A stretch of 64,000 nt of DNA from Gongronella butleri (lineage: Eukaryota; Mucoromycota; Mucoromycetes; Mucorales; Cunninghamellaceae), in NCBI GenBank assembly GCA_025201375.1, contig JAIWZP010000002.1:1-64000 (forward strand), read 5' to 3'. The first letter of the stretch is position 1. The number at the start of each line of letters is the position of its first letter. Made by a program: the position numbers and the translations under genes. The notes beneath the pieces are model-generated. The model did not search any database. It worked only from the letters and a program-made list of their open reading frames with translations, and was not told the DNA's origin. This document shows positions 34,698 to 47,070 of the stretch, in pieces.

Positions 34698-36455
34698 ATG
34701 ATTCTTCACTAATCAATCCCCTCTCCCTGTTTTTCTCTCTCTTTAACTACATCACAACTCCTTGGCGAGTCTAAATCTCATTGTTATTTTGCCATTGACC
34801 CTCATCGTTCTTTTTTTTTTATCGTTTCACCACGTCATTTGTCAGGTTCATTGATTCATTGAATGACGACGTGTCAATTGGCGTCTCGTGCAGGAGTAGC
34901 AAGCGCGGAAATACGCGGAGAACGAGAAAAATAGAGAAAAGAGAGAACAGCGATGCGGTGGTGCGAGAAAAAAAAAAAGTGTTTCGCGGGGACCAGTGCC
35001 GCACTCTTTTCGTCACTCACCACCGTCCCACCCCACCGTCCTCGCATTTACCCATTTGCTGGAATAAAGATCTTAACTTTTTTGATCAAAAACATGTGTT
35101 GTTGTTCATTGTTCCTATTTTTATCACTGAGCTTGCCAAGAATAAAAATCGTGGATTGAGTTGCTTGTTGCGCGCTTGTGTGCAATTTTTAAAATCTCGT
35201 TCGCGTGTGTCACGTTGCCTTTTTATTTTAAAAATAGGCTTTTTTCGCTTTTATGAAGTGAAATGAAGTCCCGTCGCGGTCCATGATCAAAATCCTAAGC
35301 CATTGTAGCACGGCCAGCATCCAAAAAGACTGCCCGTCATCTTTTTTTCCCTCCCCTTGGGATGAGCAATAGATTCCATCACACCCTTTCAAGGTTTTAT
35401 TACAATTCGGCGAAAATAAAGAAATTGCAAGGCAGCCGAGGCACATCCCAAACTGAGACGCGTCACAAAGAAGAAGAAAAATAGGAAGAATGGAAAAAAA
35501 GGGCGTGTTCTCCTGGCCGTCATTTTGCCGCCGCGTCCCACAAGACAGAAATAAAAAGAAAAAAAGGCGGAGCCACGCGATGCAAAAAGGTGGCTTTGTC
35601 ATGGCAACACGGTGCTGGTTCCTTTGCAATTGCTTGGGTATGAATGATTTGCACATACATTGATGGGATCTAATGAGAAAAAAGGGGGGGGTGAGCTAAA
35701 AACAAGCTGGCTGCAGGGCAAATGGAAAAAAAAAAGCTCCAAGATCCATGCCCAATTTGGGGACTGAGGTGACATTTGATCATTCTAATACTGGTTACAC
35801 GACGTTGTCAACCCAACGATTATTTGCATATCATTTGCAAATAGAGACCTGTGTCGTCCCTGGGTACCCCCTTCTCGTTTGAAACAATCTCAAAAGATGA
35901 GCCCATTATTTTCTTATTTATTTTTAGCTGATGGACCCAAAAATGAAGGCAATTGAGATGAGAAATGAGCACCAGATGAGGTCTCTTGTCCCCCTTTTTG
36001 TCACCAATCGTTCACACACACGAACACGGGCAACGCGAACGCGACGCCCAATCCATTCCCCGCTTTCCCGACCAGGAAAGACAAAAGGCTGCGCCGATTT
36101 GGGAAGCATGCACCCTGTTCTTGTTTATGCAATCCAATTCAAAAACAGGCAAGGGCAAAAGCGCAAACCTGCATCCCATTCCACTCTCTCTCTGCGACAG
36201 ATAAATTTACTTTTAATTTTTTGTCGCCAAACTTGGGATCATGTGTCATTCGACAAGTATATAAAAGCAATGTGTCGTGGGGCCCCTTTTTTATTTCCAC
36301 CTTCTCTTTCCATTCTTCCTTTTTTTTTTCTTCTTCTTTCTCTCGCACTCGCTTTCTGATTTTTTTTATATTTTTCTTCTTTTTTCTCATTCTACCCCCA
36401 CTCTTCTTATTTCTTTTTTTTCTTTTTTTTGTCCTGGAAGCCATCCTCTATCATC
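34698..36455. other. Intergenic 5' flank of the homeobox gene
   Basis: About 1.7 kb with no recognised gene. The distal part is AT-rich with homopolymer runs. The proximal part carries a TATA box and a long C/T-rich leader before the homeobox start codon. Confidence 0.5.
36258..36267 (+). promoter_or_regulatory. TATA box of the homeobox gene
   Basis: TATATAAAAG, about 190 bp before the ATG and followed by a C/T-rich tract up to the start codon. Good match to a TATA element; promoter activity inferred. Confidence 0.55.
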
Positions 36456-37267
36456 ATGCCTGTAAGTGACAACAACAAAAAAAGACAAAAACAACATGAC
36501 TCATTTGACATTTTTTTTTAAAAAAAATCATTTGGCAGGTTGTCGAGTCGCGTCTTCATATCAAGCATTTATTATGCGATCCAGTGGAGCCCAAACGGGA
36601 TTTCTACTCTTCCCCACCACGGTTTGATGACCATGCATTGCTGGACATTCCACGTGCATCGTGTGCTACGCGGTCACCTTCCATGGCATCGGCAACCTCA
36701 TCCATCATGTCATCACCCGGCACGCCCGCGTCAATGTCGGCGGCCTCGCCCAGCATGGCGCCCTTTTTGATGGATGAGGAGCCGCTATATCCGATGCAAT
36801 CGACTTTTTCGGCCAGATTGTCGTCGCACATGCTGGAAATGCCAAATAAGCCGCCGCACCCTTCCCCACCCGCGGCGACCATGGGCCAACAACAGCAACA
36901 TCATCACCACCACCATCACCACCACCACCACCAACACACGACGTCGCCATCGCCTCGCTGGCACACATCACTGATGCCAGCATCCACATATAATTCGCCT
37001 CCAGCACATGGCCATTATATCACCATCTCCAATGATCTCATTTGCTCGCATTACCTGCCAATGCCCGCCATCAGCAATCTCAAGGCCAAGCGCAAGCGAG
37101 CCAGCCCCACGCAAATCATGGTCCTTGAGCACATTTTTGAGCATACCGCATTCCCATCCACTGCCCTGCGTCAGGAACTCGGTGAAAAACTTGGCATGAA
37201 TCCACGCGCCGTGCAAATCTGGTTCCAGAACAAGCGCCAGGCCTCCAAGAGACGCACTGGCCTGTGA
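36456..37267 (+). CDS. Homeodomain transcription factor
   Basis: The coding sequence starts with a 6-nt exon (36456-36461, Met-Pro), followed after a 77-bp intron by one long exon (36539-37267); total 244 residues. Residues about 60-150 are Ser/Pro-rich and include an 11-His run ending HQH. The homeodomain is C-terminal (about 184-242): KAKRKRASPTQIMVLEHIFE for helix 1 and RAVQIWFQNKRQASKRR for helix 3. WFQNKRQ with a Lys at the DNA-contact side resembles fungal Yox1/Phx1-type proteins. It would bind DNA in the nucleus; targets are unknown. No other DNA-binding domain is present. Confidence 0.9.
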
Positions 37268-38513
37268 CAATCGTGCCAAGTCACCTGTCTTTGATCTCTT
37301 TTTTTTTTTTTTGTGCTTTCTCATCGCAATTCTCCCCTTTGTCTTTTTGCTCAATCGCCACACACAACCACCTAATTGGCATTTCTCCAGTCCTTGTACA
37401 GCTTTGATCTTCATCTCGCATCTCCTTTTACCATGGCAAACGCGCTTTTATAAGCGCGTCATGAAGAAGCCATTTATTCCTTCACTCTTTTACAATCGAA
37501 AAAAAAAGCCGATGCTCTATTCCCTCCCTCTACACTTTAGTCATTCATTTACTAGCATTCCCTTTCCCTCAGACCTCCCATCTTCACCACTTTTTTGTTT
37601 TTTAAACATGAAATCATTTTATCTCGTAATTTCGCATGCCAAGTCCTAGTCTTACCCCTTTTGGTGCTTCATGCCATTTTTTTCTTTTGCACACTGGCGC
37701 GCGCATGCAGGAGAAATAGGATGGCCTGACCATCATCAATGCCCCGTATTTCATGTCTTTCACCCTCTCTCCCCCTCCCTTTTTTTTATTTTTTTTTTTT
37801 TTTTTTTACGTTTGTACGTTTTGCACCACACACGCGCACAAACCGCGCGCCTTTCCCGCGTGCCACTGTCATCTCTTGATTTGTTTCTAAGCATCAATAA
37901 AAAAGCCAGGGCCATGGTTACATCAAATCGTCCCAATTGACCCATCACATGCAATAATCGCTCACTCGCGCTCTTCAATTCCGCACAGCTGGAGATGCAA
38001 GGTGCCCAGCCTGTGCGCCTCGGCTCCTTCCCCCTTTTTCGTGATCCTCACAGGGCAGCCTCGTGACAAATTCGGGAGGATCGGCCCCCCTCTCTCTTTT
38101 TTTTTTTTTTTTTTTGTTCTTTTTTCATTCTCCCAATTGCTTTTCCTCACATGATGGTTGCACCAATGGGCCGATGCATGCACGCGATGTTCCTGGTACA
38201 AACAAATCCCCGCCCTCGCATAGAGGTATATGCCAATTGCCATGTTGCGATCACGATAATTTGGTTCTTTTGTGAAAAAAAGGGCAACTCCCCCCTTTTT
38301 TTCCTGGCTGATTTTTTTTTTGAGCCTCAGCCCCCGCATGCCCGCCGCCGAGATTGTCAACATTTGCCAATTGCAGAAACTTTATATGATCACTTGCATA
38401 AATCATTTCTATTTTCATGCTCAAATTGCATTCATGTATGATTTTTCTATTAGATGGGCTTGTTGCATGATACACGAGAGAGAGAGAGAGAGAGAGAGAG
38501 AAAGGGGGAAAAG
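37268..38513. other. Intergenic, convergent 3' flanks
   Basis: Lies between the homeobox gene and the convergently transcribed methyltransferase gene. T-rich tracts, an AATAAA at about 37,896 and a (GA)n run at 38,475-38,501. No gene recognised. Confidence 0.5.
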
Positions 38514-39617
38514 TCAAGGATGCGGGTGTTCGATTGGTTTCACTTTGTTGTCGTTGCCGCGCCTTGGTCGTGCGACAATGTAACACGTGGTGCCAAAGTG
38601 CCATCGCGAGCTGCTGACAATCTCGACTTTTTCCTTGACGCGGTCGTCGTCAAAGAGCTCCATGATGGGCCGATTCCACCAGCAGCCCCACTTTTGCACG
38701 TGTTTGTCCACGTTGGCGTCTAGCAGTCTGTTGAGCCAGCTGTAGTGCGATCGGCCGTGCTCCAAAAGCAAAATACGCGATTCTTCCGATTTGCACGCGT
38801 CTGCCATGGAGATCAGCGCTTCGGCAGGATCGCGGCACGAGCACAGGCCAAATGTGTCAATGACCGTGTCAAATTTGCCCTCGAGCGCGGCGTCATTGTT
38901 GTTGTGTTGGCAGTTTTGCGTCTCTTTTTGCTCTTTTTGCTCATTTTGTTGCATTGGTGGTAATGGTGATGTTGGTGAGGGTGCCAGATGCGTGTCGACG
39001 TTTGCGCGCTGGAATTTGACAAAGGTATTGTGGAACTTTTCCTTGAATTGGTCGAATTTTGTCTTTGCGGCGTCGACCATGGCGGCGTGGTCGTCCGTGA
39101 CGAGCAACGACGTGACCTTGTCGGGGTTGTAGTAGCCAAAGTTCCTGCCTGTGCCGGCCGACACCTCCAGGACGTCGCCCTTGGCCTGCGACACGAGCCA
39201 CCAGCGCAGCAACCCAATCCCCATCACCGTCTCGTCCATCCCAATTTCCTTGTCGTACGACGACGCCACCTGGCCCCAAATGCCGCTCGTGTCGTAGCAC
39301 GCAGGCGACAACTTTGGCGCTTGATCGGCACGCAGACCCATAGTCCGTGGCGCGCCAAGAGGCTCTTGTTGCTGCTGTTTTTGCTGCTGCTGCTCTTCAG
39401 TCACATATTTTGTCGTGTCCTCTTTGCTGCGAAACACCAGCATGCTCACGTACGTCGCTGTCACGTACAAGACGGCGCCACCCATGATAATTGGCGCCAG
39501 TCGTGGGCCGGTGCGGCCTCCTTTTCCGGCTGACGGTGGCGCTGGAGCAGTTGGTGGTGTGCGCACATTTATAGGTTTGTATTTGAACGACGTGGACGGG
39601 CGTGGCGGATTCACCAT
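38514..39617 (-). CDS. Oms1-like mitochondrial methyltransferase
   Basis: A single-exon gene of 367 residues. The N-terminus is basic and proline-rich, compatible with mitochondrial targeting, then comes one membrane span (about 43-62, IIMGGAVLYVTATYVSMLVF) and a poly-Gln linker. The class I SAM-dependent methyltransferase fold starts at motif I, DVLEVSAGTGRNFGYY (about 148-163). Further conserved stretches are FDTVIDTFGLCSCRDP and ILLLEHGRSHYSWLN, both characteristic of Oms1/METTL7-type proteins. In yeast Oms1 is an inner-membrane protein needed for stable COX1 RNA. The Gln and Asn-rich insert (about 226-245) is unusual. Substrate unknown. Confidence 0.85.
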   Translation of the reverse strand: MVNPPRPSTSFKYKPINVRTPPTAPAPPSAGKGGRTGPRLAPIIMGGAVLYVTATYVSMLVFRSKEDTTKYVTEEQQQQKQQQQEPLGAPRTMGLRADQAPKLSPACYDTSGIWGQVASSYDKEIGMDETVMGIGLLRWWLVSQAKGDVLEVSAGTGRNFGYYNPDKVTSLLVTDDHAAMVDAAKTKFDQFKEKFHNTFVKFQRANVDTHLAPSPTSPLPPMQQNEQKEQKETQNCQHNNNDAALEGKFDTVIDTFGLCSCRDPAEALISMADACKSEESRILLLEHGRSHYSWLNRLLDANVDKHVQKWGCWWNRPIMELFDDDRVKEKVEIVSSSRWHFGTTCYIVARPRRGNDNKVKPIEHPHP

Positions 39618-39849
39618 TGCAGAAACAAAGCAAGGGATCTAAAAAAAAATACAGGCAAGAGCAACGAAACACCTGGTCGGCGCATAAAACAAAAAAAAAA
39701 AAAAAAAAAAGAGTGAGAGAGAAAGCCTGTCAAACTCAGCAGTGCCCTGGCCCCAGGGACAGGGGCAATTTTTTTTTTTTTTTTACGCGACAATCTTTGC
39801 CCTCTCATCATGCCAGATGCTTTTCGGCTCGCAAAATGTAGTCCAAATG

Positions 39850-42800
39850 GTGAGCATTCGCTCGCATTAGTTATTTTTCCAGTAAAATGGCTTGTTCTCG
39901 ACAGCCCGCTCCCCAAGTGGCCTACAACCTTTTAGCAGGCACACCGGACCCACTGGTGCAATTACAACATTTGCCTTTTAAAATCGAAAAGCGCGTTTTT
40001 TGGATTCTGTCGGCGTGTTGTGCCTCCAGAATTTTTTTACAGCCTAGCTGCCCGCAGATGAAAGATGCGTCGATACAGATAATGTGTACCTTTTGGGCGA
40101 CCCAATCATGATGATTTGTTGCATTTCATTCTGCATTTGTAAAAATGTCGAATTTCGAATTCATCTGCACTAGGATCTAGTCAACCTCTGGTTTCAATGT
40201 CTTGTTGAGCATGGCGCGGCGAAATAGCCAGAGGACAAAGGTTGGGAGGCAATCGAATCATGATTTGTGTTGGTCATCATTGGATATGTGACAATTCTTG
40301 AAAAACGTGCATGCCACAAAAATGGCCCGATCAACCTCTGGTTTTTAATTTTTCCTTCAAAGAGACACGCTGAAATAGCCAAGTGACAAAGTTTGGCGAT
40401 GATCGAAGCATGATTTCACCGCGAAATAATTTTTACAAAACGCGCTACAGCCAAATTTTCAGCAATGTCGTGCTCCCGACAAACCACATGGTTGACCTTT
40501 GGCTTTTTATTTTTTTTCTGCAAGAGAGAGGCCACATACACTACATGTAAAAGTTTCGTGGCGCTGCGATGAGCCCTTGCTTGGCGACGAATTTTTTTTC
40601 AAATTTAGAAAAAAAAAAAAGGTGGGTCAGGTCCAAATGCATCTGGAGGGTCCCCCGCTTTGAGAGGTTCAGGTCTCTCAAATCCGTTTGGCAACCTACA
40701 CATTGGACATCTGAGAGTCATATCATTAGGTCCATTGACCCTCTTTCTAAACAAATCTGCAATAAAACTCGGGGGTCGATCAAGCCGTTTTCGAGGAATG
40801 GGCAATCAAGGCCAAACTTTAGAAAGTGAATTTCTGCATCACTTTTGGTCGTACGCTAGTGAAACTGGGTTCATCCGACAGAGAATCTAATTCTGCATTT
40901 ATTGTCACAGCAGCACGCCATCCTTTTTCTTGTCCATTGCCGAGAAAAACGAAGCTGAAATGTTTGATTGGGCGTTGCAAGCGTGCAAATGTTGCGCATT
41001 GACCTTGCCGGGCAGGGATAAAATGACCCCTTTGCGCGTGTCTTTCCACTTGTAAGATTTAAGCCTGATCAAATAGCAGCTGGACGTGCTAGAGACAAAA
41101 TTGTGAATTTATAGGGAAACGTCGATTTTCTCGTCAACGACCAGATTGACCCCCGGTTTTTACTTTTGTTCTGAAAAGAGAAAGGGCAAAATGCCGATAT
41201 ATCAAAATTTTGTGAAGCTGAGAGCACTCGATGGCACCCCATGTCGAATTGGAAAAAGCACGATTTTCCACCGATTTTCCAAGGGGTACAGTCACGAATT
41301 TTAAACCGGTGAAAATGAGGTCCTCGGATCACCGCGACATTCAATCATATGGTAGCATGCATCCATTTACCGATGAAAATACCATAAAACACAGGGCTCC
41401 ATTGACTGGCTGTTGCGTAAAATGCAATTTGCTTCGTATTTTCTTGCAACAAGGCTACTTCAACAAAGACTGGCCGCAGATTCTCGAAACGTGGCTCATT
41501 AGAACGAGCACAATTTGTTTCGTACATGACCATCGATGATCACTTCAAAAAACGAGCTCCAGACAGAAACGATGCGTACAACCAGTTTGCGGGGCAACTT
41601 GGACGCGTGAAAAACCGCGTCAGACACTGATTTAAGCGCGTACGTTTCAAGTTAAATCCATGTCCCCAGGGTTTCTTTTGCTAGTAGACGCGTCGGCGCG
41701 GTCCCAAGGACGCGCTTCCGCGTGCCATTCGTCGGCAAAGTTTATTTTAAAATTATGAATTGCTTGCCAACCAGCAGGTCAGTCTAACTCTCTTTTGACA
41801 TGTTTCGTGGTTTCTCCCTGCGCTGGCTCTTGTGTGCAAGTTTGGAGGAATCCTGGAGACCTATTTTTTCGATTTTGATTTTGGAGCACCGAGATGGCCA
41901 TTTTTGATTTGCGCTTGGTGCGCCTTCAGCGCACTGCAAGTCATCACATTAGATGCTTTACTCCATGGTTGCTAGTAAATCTGCAATAAAAGTCAGGGGT
42001 CGACTGGGCTGTTCTTGAGCAAATCGCCATTAAAGAAAATATCGAAAAAAGCCGTTTTCTATGTCATTTTTAGTCGGATCACGGTGAAACTGGATTCATC
42101 TGGAAGAGTTTCAAAAGGTCCTTTCGAAACGTTAAAAGGGCTTGGGGTCGTCCATTCCGTTGTCGAGACAAACGAGATTGAACATTTTTCAAATGTTTGA
42201 TTGGATTTTGCAAGCGCGTACATGTCGTTCATCGAGCATACAAGCAACTAGAAAATGTCGTCCGAGGGCCTCTCTTTCGAACCATAGCAGTTTCACCGCG
42301 ATCCACAAAATATTTCGAGATCCAGTGCTGAATTTGTGGAAATGTCAAGATTTTGGGTTCATCTGCACTATGATGATCCAGTCGACGACCTCCAGTTTCT
42401 AATTATTCTCAAGAGAGGAAATAAACTATTATTCAAGTGGTCTCGCACCTTTCAAAGTCAAAAGTGGCCTCGCCAGGCAAGGACCTCCTGAGTTAGTTCA
42501 ATTTTCCTCGACAAACGAACCGCCACCTGATCGGCCTTCGGTTTTTTTTTATTTTTTTTCTGAAAAGAGAGGCGCCAAATCCTCCACCACCATATGGCAA
42601 ATGATTGTGGGGCGCTGGCTGCGACCATCATCATACAGTATACGATCAAGTTTAAAATGGTCGATCGGCGTTTGCAAGTGTGCAAAAACCGTCCCGCTCG
42701 ATATTCTTGCCAAAAAGATCAAGAGTCAAGATGAAGCGATGTCCGAGCACGCCTTTTTCTGTTGATCCAGTACTGTCTTCTTTTCAAACAAGCAAATTTG

Positions 42801-43100
42801 ACAAGCGAGGACCAAATGCCTTTTGATTTGCGAAATTGTCAACTCTTTTTTTTTCCTACGAAACGTGTAGTCAAAATGCACCAAAATGTTTCGAATTGAT
42901 ATTCTAATCACTGGTTCGAGATGAAAATGCATTTGAAACGTCAAGATGTGCTCATGATTTAGGCAGTTAGCACCCAACGAGAGATGACAACTCTGTTTTG
43001 ACACGCTGAAATTGACAACAGAGGATGTCCATGGACAATCCGCAGCATGTTTGTGGGGCGAATGCTCAGCGTTTTTTTTTGGGGGGTGATTGCGCATAAA
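39850..43100. repeat. Dispersed repeat block, units R1-R2
   Basis: 39,980-40,080 matches the small repeat near 15.1 and 17.7 kb. R1 at about 40,085-41,720 is the close copy of 19,430-21,060, and R2 at about 42,000-42,400 that of 18,980-19,400 and 21,490-21,860. Between them, 41,790-41,945 resembles 3,140-3,290. Nothing coding was found. Confidence 0.7.
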
Positions 43101-43577
43101 TTTGGGCTTTTTTGTTCATAAAATATTGATTCACTGAGCCAAGCGGTGGTCGATGCTCAATCATGGCACACAGTGGCAAGCAAGTGATGGTGACGCCACT
43201 GGCAATTTTTTTTCTATTTTTTTACGTCATATTGGGTAAGATGTGGTGTCATCGTACCTATTTTTTTCATTTTTTTCCCATTTGCCATTTGTGCTATAAC
43301 GTACAATGAAAGTAAGCCTTTTTTTTGCACGTTTTTTCATGTATTTCAGTAGATTTGCTCGTGGATGGCATCAATTTTGCAATCTGACGCGATAATTATC
43401 TTATCGTGGCACCAGATGGCGTGCTTTTATCTTCTGTGCCCCACATTGTGTGCCCTGGCGGGGATTGAATGGATTCCAGCCAAGCGGGCATAGACCCTGG
43501 ATTGCATAAAAAAAAGCCAGAATTTTTTTATTCCTTTTCATTTTTTTTTAACTTTTTAAAAGAACAAAATCACTCTC
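43101..43577. other. Promoter region of the arylsulfotransferase-like gene
   Basis: T-tracts and AT-rich unique sequence with no coding region; ends in a T-rich leader directly before the ATG at 43578. Confidence 0.4.
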
Positions 43578-44524
43578 ATGGAACAAAACAGCTTGAAGCG
43601 ACGCAATGTTGGCCTGACGGGCGTGGATGTGAGTCAAGTGCAGGATGGCTATACGCTATTTACGCCGATGGCTAGCGACGGGCGTGTGTATCTGGTGGAC
43701 AACCAAGGTGTGACGGTGCAAGAATGGCATTTTCCGGGGCGTCCTGGGCGCCATGCGCGTATCTTGGGCAATGGGCATCTGGCGTACAATAGCGTGCCCT
43801 GTGATGGTGGGCCTGATCTGTACCTGATGTGGCAAAAGTATCGTGGTGGTGTGATGCAGCAAGTGGATCCCGTGTCGGGCAAAGTGGTGCGCGAGCACCG
43901 CGACGCGTACCAGCATCACGATGCGCACCACTTGGACGACGGCTCGATTCTGTACACGACGCTGGAGGCGCTGACGCCCGAGCAAGCGAGCAAGGTCAAA
44001 GGCGGCGTTGCCGGGTCCGAGGCGCCTGGCGGGATCGTTTATGCGGATGTGATCAAGCACGTTGATGCCAACAACGAATTGATCTGGGAATGGCACGTGA
44101 TTGACCATTTACTGGGCGATGCCGACTTTGAGCTTCAGCCGCACTATGCGCGCGAGCATTGGCCGCTGATCAATGCCGTGTACCCCTTGAAAAATGGCAA
44201 TTTGCTGTGCAGTCTGCGCAGTGTGTCTGCCGTTATCATCATCGACAAGGCCACCGGCGACATTGTGTGGAAATTGAACCGCAACGTCGTTGCCCAGCAG
44301 CACAATGCCACCGAGCTCGACAATGGCAACATTCTGATCTTTGACAATGGCGCCTTCCGCACCGGCGAAAGCGTGCAATTCTCGCGCGTCATTGAAGTCG
44401 ACCCCACCACAAAGGAAATTGTCTGGCAGTACAAGGATCGTCAGCCAGAGTTCTTTTTCACACCATTCATGGGTAAAAAAAAAAAAAAGAAACAAAAAAA
44501 ATTGGTATTTTCGCGCTGACACGA

Positions 44525-44561
<37 letters not shown>

Positions 44562-44841
44562 AGGATCTGCGCAGCGGCTACCCAATGGCAACACGCTGAT
44601 TGATGAAGCGGCCTTTGGTCGCATCTTTGAGGTGACCAAGGATGGCCAGGTGGTGTTTGAATACGTGAACCCGTATTTCTTCAAATACAGCACAAGCATC
44701 CCACGCATTCGCGACGTGTTTCCCAATGAGAGCAATGCGCTGTTCCGAGCATACAAGTACACACCGGAGCAGCTGCCATGGCTTGCAAAGGGCCAAGAGC
44801 ATCGCATTGTCAAAGTGGTGGTGCCTGAATCGTCATCATAA
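43578..44841 (+). CDS. Arylsulfotransferase-like protein
   Basis: Two exons (43578-44472, 44564-44841) give 390 residues with no signal peptide. The repeated pattern of short beta-propeller blades with W/D/NG motifs (GHLAYNSVPCDGG, GSILYTTLEAL, NGNLLCSLRSVSAVIIID, DNGNILIFDNGAFR, NGNTLIDEAAFGRIFEV) is that of the bacterial and fungal ASST/arylsulfotransferase family. Bacterial enzymes transfer sulfate between phenols through an active-site His; HHDAHHLDDG at about 113-122 and NGAFR are candidate site regions. Catalysis in this eukaryotic version is not proven. The intron holds a T-run of about 30. The stop is 169 bp before the kynurenine monooxygenase start, same strand. Confidence 0.82.
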
Positions 44842-44853
44842 AATTTTCAATCA

Positions 44854-44859
44854 AATAAA
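44854..44859 (+). terminator. Polyadenylation signal of the arylsulfotransferase-like gene
   Basis: AATAAA 12 bp after the stop codon of the arylsulfotransferase-like gene. Confidence 0.45.
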
Positions 44860-45009
44860 AAAGCTGTCAATCGATCATGCAAGAAAAATGGGGGCGGAAT
44901 TTGGGCCCCTGGCGCTCGGCCCAAAAGTTGCTATTTTTCTCACGAGCTCAATGACAACCTTATCTTTTTCTTCCCTTCCCCCTTTTTTTTCTATTTGACA
45001 AGTAAAATA

Positions 45010-47070
45010 ATGGCTGTTGAAAAAGTGGCTTCCGTGGCTATTGTTGGCGGTGGCCTTGTTGGCGCCTTGAATGCCATCTACTTTGCTCAACGTGGCTGGC
45101 ATGTTGACCTTTACGAGCTGCGCCCTGGTAAGTGTTGCTTGGCAAATCGAGGGGGTTGATCGTGTTTGACCTGTTTTTTCTACTTTTTTCTGCTTTTTCC
45201 GTGACCAGATATGCGTTTGCCCGAGAACAAGGCGGCGCAAAAGGGCAAGTCGATTAACTTGGCTCTCTCCGAGCGCGGTCTCAGTGCATTGCGCGCCACC
45301 GGCCTCGAATTGGAGGAAAAAATCCTCAATTCGGCGGTGCCGATGCATTCACGCATGGTCCACATGGGCCGCGAGGGCCACCAAATGTCCCAGCCGTACT
45401 CTGTGCACGGCGAGGTAAGCGTGATTGATGTCAATAGGGTCGAATTGAGATGGTTGACGCGCATTTTTTTTCTTTTTCTTTTTCTTTTTTTTTTTATCCA
45501 GCACATCAATGCGGTGGATCGCGCCAAGCTGAATGAATTGCTGCTAGAGGCCGCCGAGGAATGGTCCAATGTCACGATCCACTTTGACCACCAGCTGATG
45601 CAGGCCAATTTCGAGATGGGATCGATGGAATTCGTGCACGGGGCCGAAAAGACCAAGATTACAAAGTATGCCGATCTCATTGTCGGTGCCGACGGCGCCT
45701 ACTCCAAGGTGCGCAACCAGATGATGCGCTGCATGAGGTACAAAAGTGACAGAAAGAGCCAAAAAAAAAAAAAAAAAAAGGGGGGGCGGAGGTTGCTCAC
45801 CGTGTTTTCTTGTTTTCTTTGTCTTTTTTTTTATTTTCATTATGTTGACTCGATTGATTTAGGCTGAATTACGAGCAACAATATATTGACACGGGTTATT
45901 GCGAGCTGTCCATGGCGCCATTGATGGTGGAAGGCAAGCCCACGTTTGCGTTGGATCCCAATCATTTGCACATTTGGCCGCGTCACACGTTTATGCTCAT
46001 TGCCTTGCCCAATCCCGTAATCTTCTTGCTCCAATGGCGCTCCCCTCCTTTTTTTTTTCTTCCCCTCACCCGATGGCTGACCTCCTTTTCCTGTTTTTTT
46101 TAAAAAAAATTAGGACAAGACGTTTACGTGCACGCTGTTCATGCCATTCGACATGTTTGAGTCGATCAACACGGAGGCAAAGCTGCTCGACTTTTTCGAT
46201 CAACAATTTGCCGACGCGGTGCCTTTGATTGGCAAAGACAAGCTTGTACGCGAGTACTTTGACAATCCTCGTGGATCGTTGATCTCGATCAAGACATCGC
46301 CGCATCATTTTGAGGACAAGGCGGTGATTGTGGGCGATGCGGCGCACGCGATGGTGCCTTTTTATGGTCAAGGGATGAATTGCGGGTTCCAAGACATTGA
46401 AGTGTTCCACTCTGTGCTTGACGCGCGCCACGTCCGTCCTGTGTTGTCGCATGATGGTACGCACGTGCCTGGGCTCAAGGAGGCGCTCGCTGCGTACACG
46501 GCGACACGCGTGCCGGACGCGCATGCCATTTGCGATTTGGCCATGTACAATCACTATGAGATGCGCTCGGCTGTCACGTCGTACCGCTATTTGGCACGTA
46601 AAAAGATTGAGGGCTGGGTGCATCTTGTGTTGCCGCAAGTCATCACGCCGCTGTATTCCATGGTCAGCTTCTCCACGGTCCCTTACTCGCACGCCATCAA
46701 GCGATGGCACAAACAGACCTTTTGGCTGAATGTCGGCTTGGGCTCCATTAGTGCCGCCACCGTGTCCATCGCCTTGTGGGCATCCTGGCGTGTGCTCACA
46801 CCTGCCCATCATCCTTCCAAGCCAAAGACCGCCCGCGCCTTGCTCGCGTCATCATCGGCATCCGTGGCCGCCGCCATTCCTCCTGTCGACACCGCCGCCG
46901 TCCATGACCTCGCCGTCAATGCCGCAAAATCATCCCTGGATGCCGCAAAATCCATTGGAGCCCTCGGCGCCTCCATTGGCACCTCGCTTGGCATCAGCAA
47001 AAACGTATTTACCCAGGTGGGCAATCATGCTGGCTATGCTGTAGACTATGTGTCCCAATGGTGGAAATAA
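45010..47070 (+). CDS. BNA4: Kynurenine 3-monooxygenase
   Basis: Five exons (45010-45127, 45209-45414, 45502-45737, 45863-46016, 46114-47070) give 556 residues. The FAD-binding motifs are all present: GGGLVG (13-18), INLALSERG (about 55), DG motif [11 protein letters not shown] (169-179), and GD motif [20 protein letters not shown] (309-328). The enzyme adds a hydroxyl to L-kynurenine at C3, using NADPH, at the outer mitochondrial membrane, in tryptophan breakdown to NAD. A C-terminal hydrophobic stretch near [20 protein letters not shown] would anchor it. The last ~100 residues, Ala/Ser-rich with a repeat-like [11 protein letters not shown], exceed the usual family length (about 460). Confidence 0.93.

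Noticed and set aside
35228..35656. Open frame of 142 codons on the minus strand
   Set aside because: Runs through homopolymers, no recognisable domain and no splice pattern with a continued frame.
38470..38505. (GA)n run as a regulatory GAGA element
   Set aside because: Simple microsatellite in a convergent 3' intergenic region; no support for regulation.
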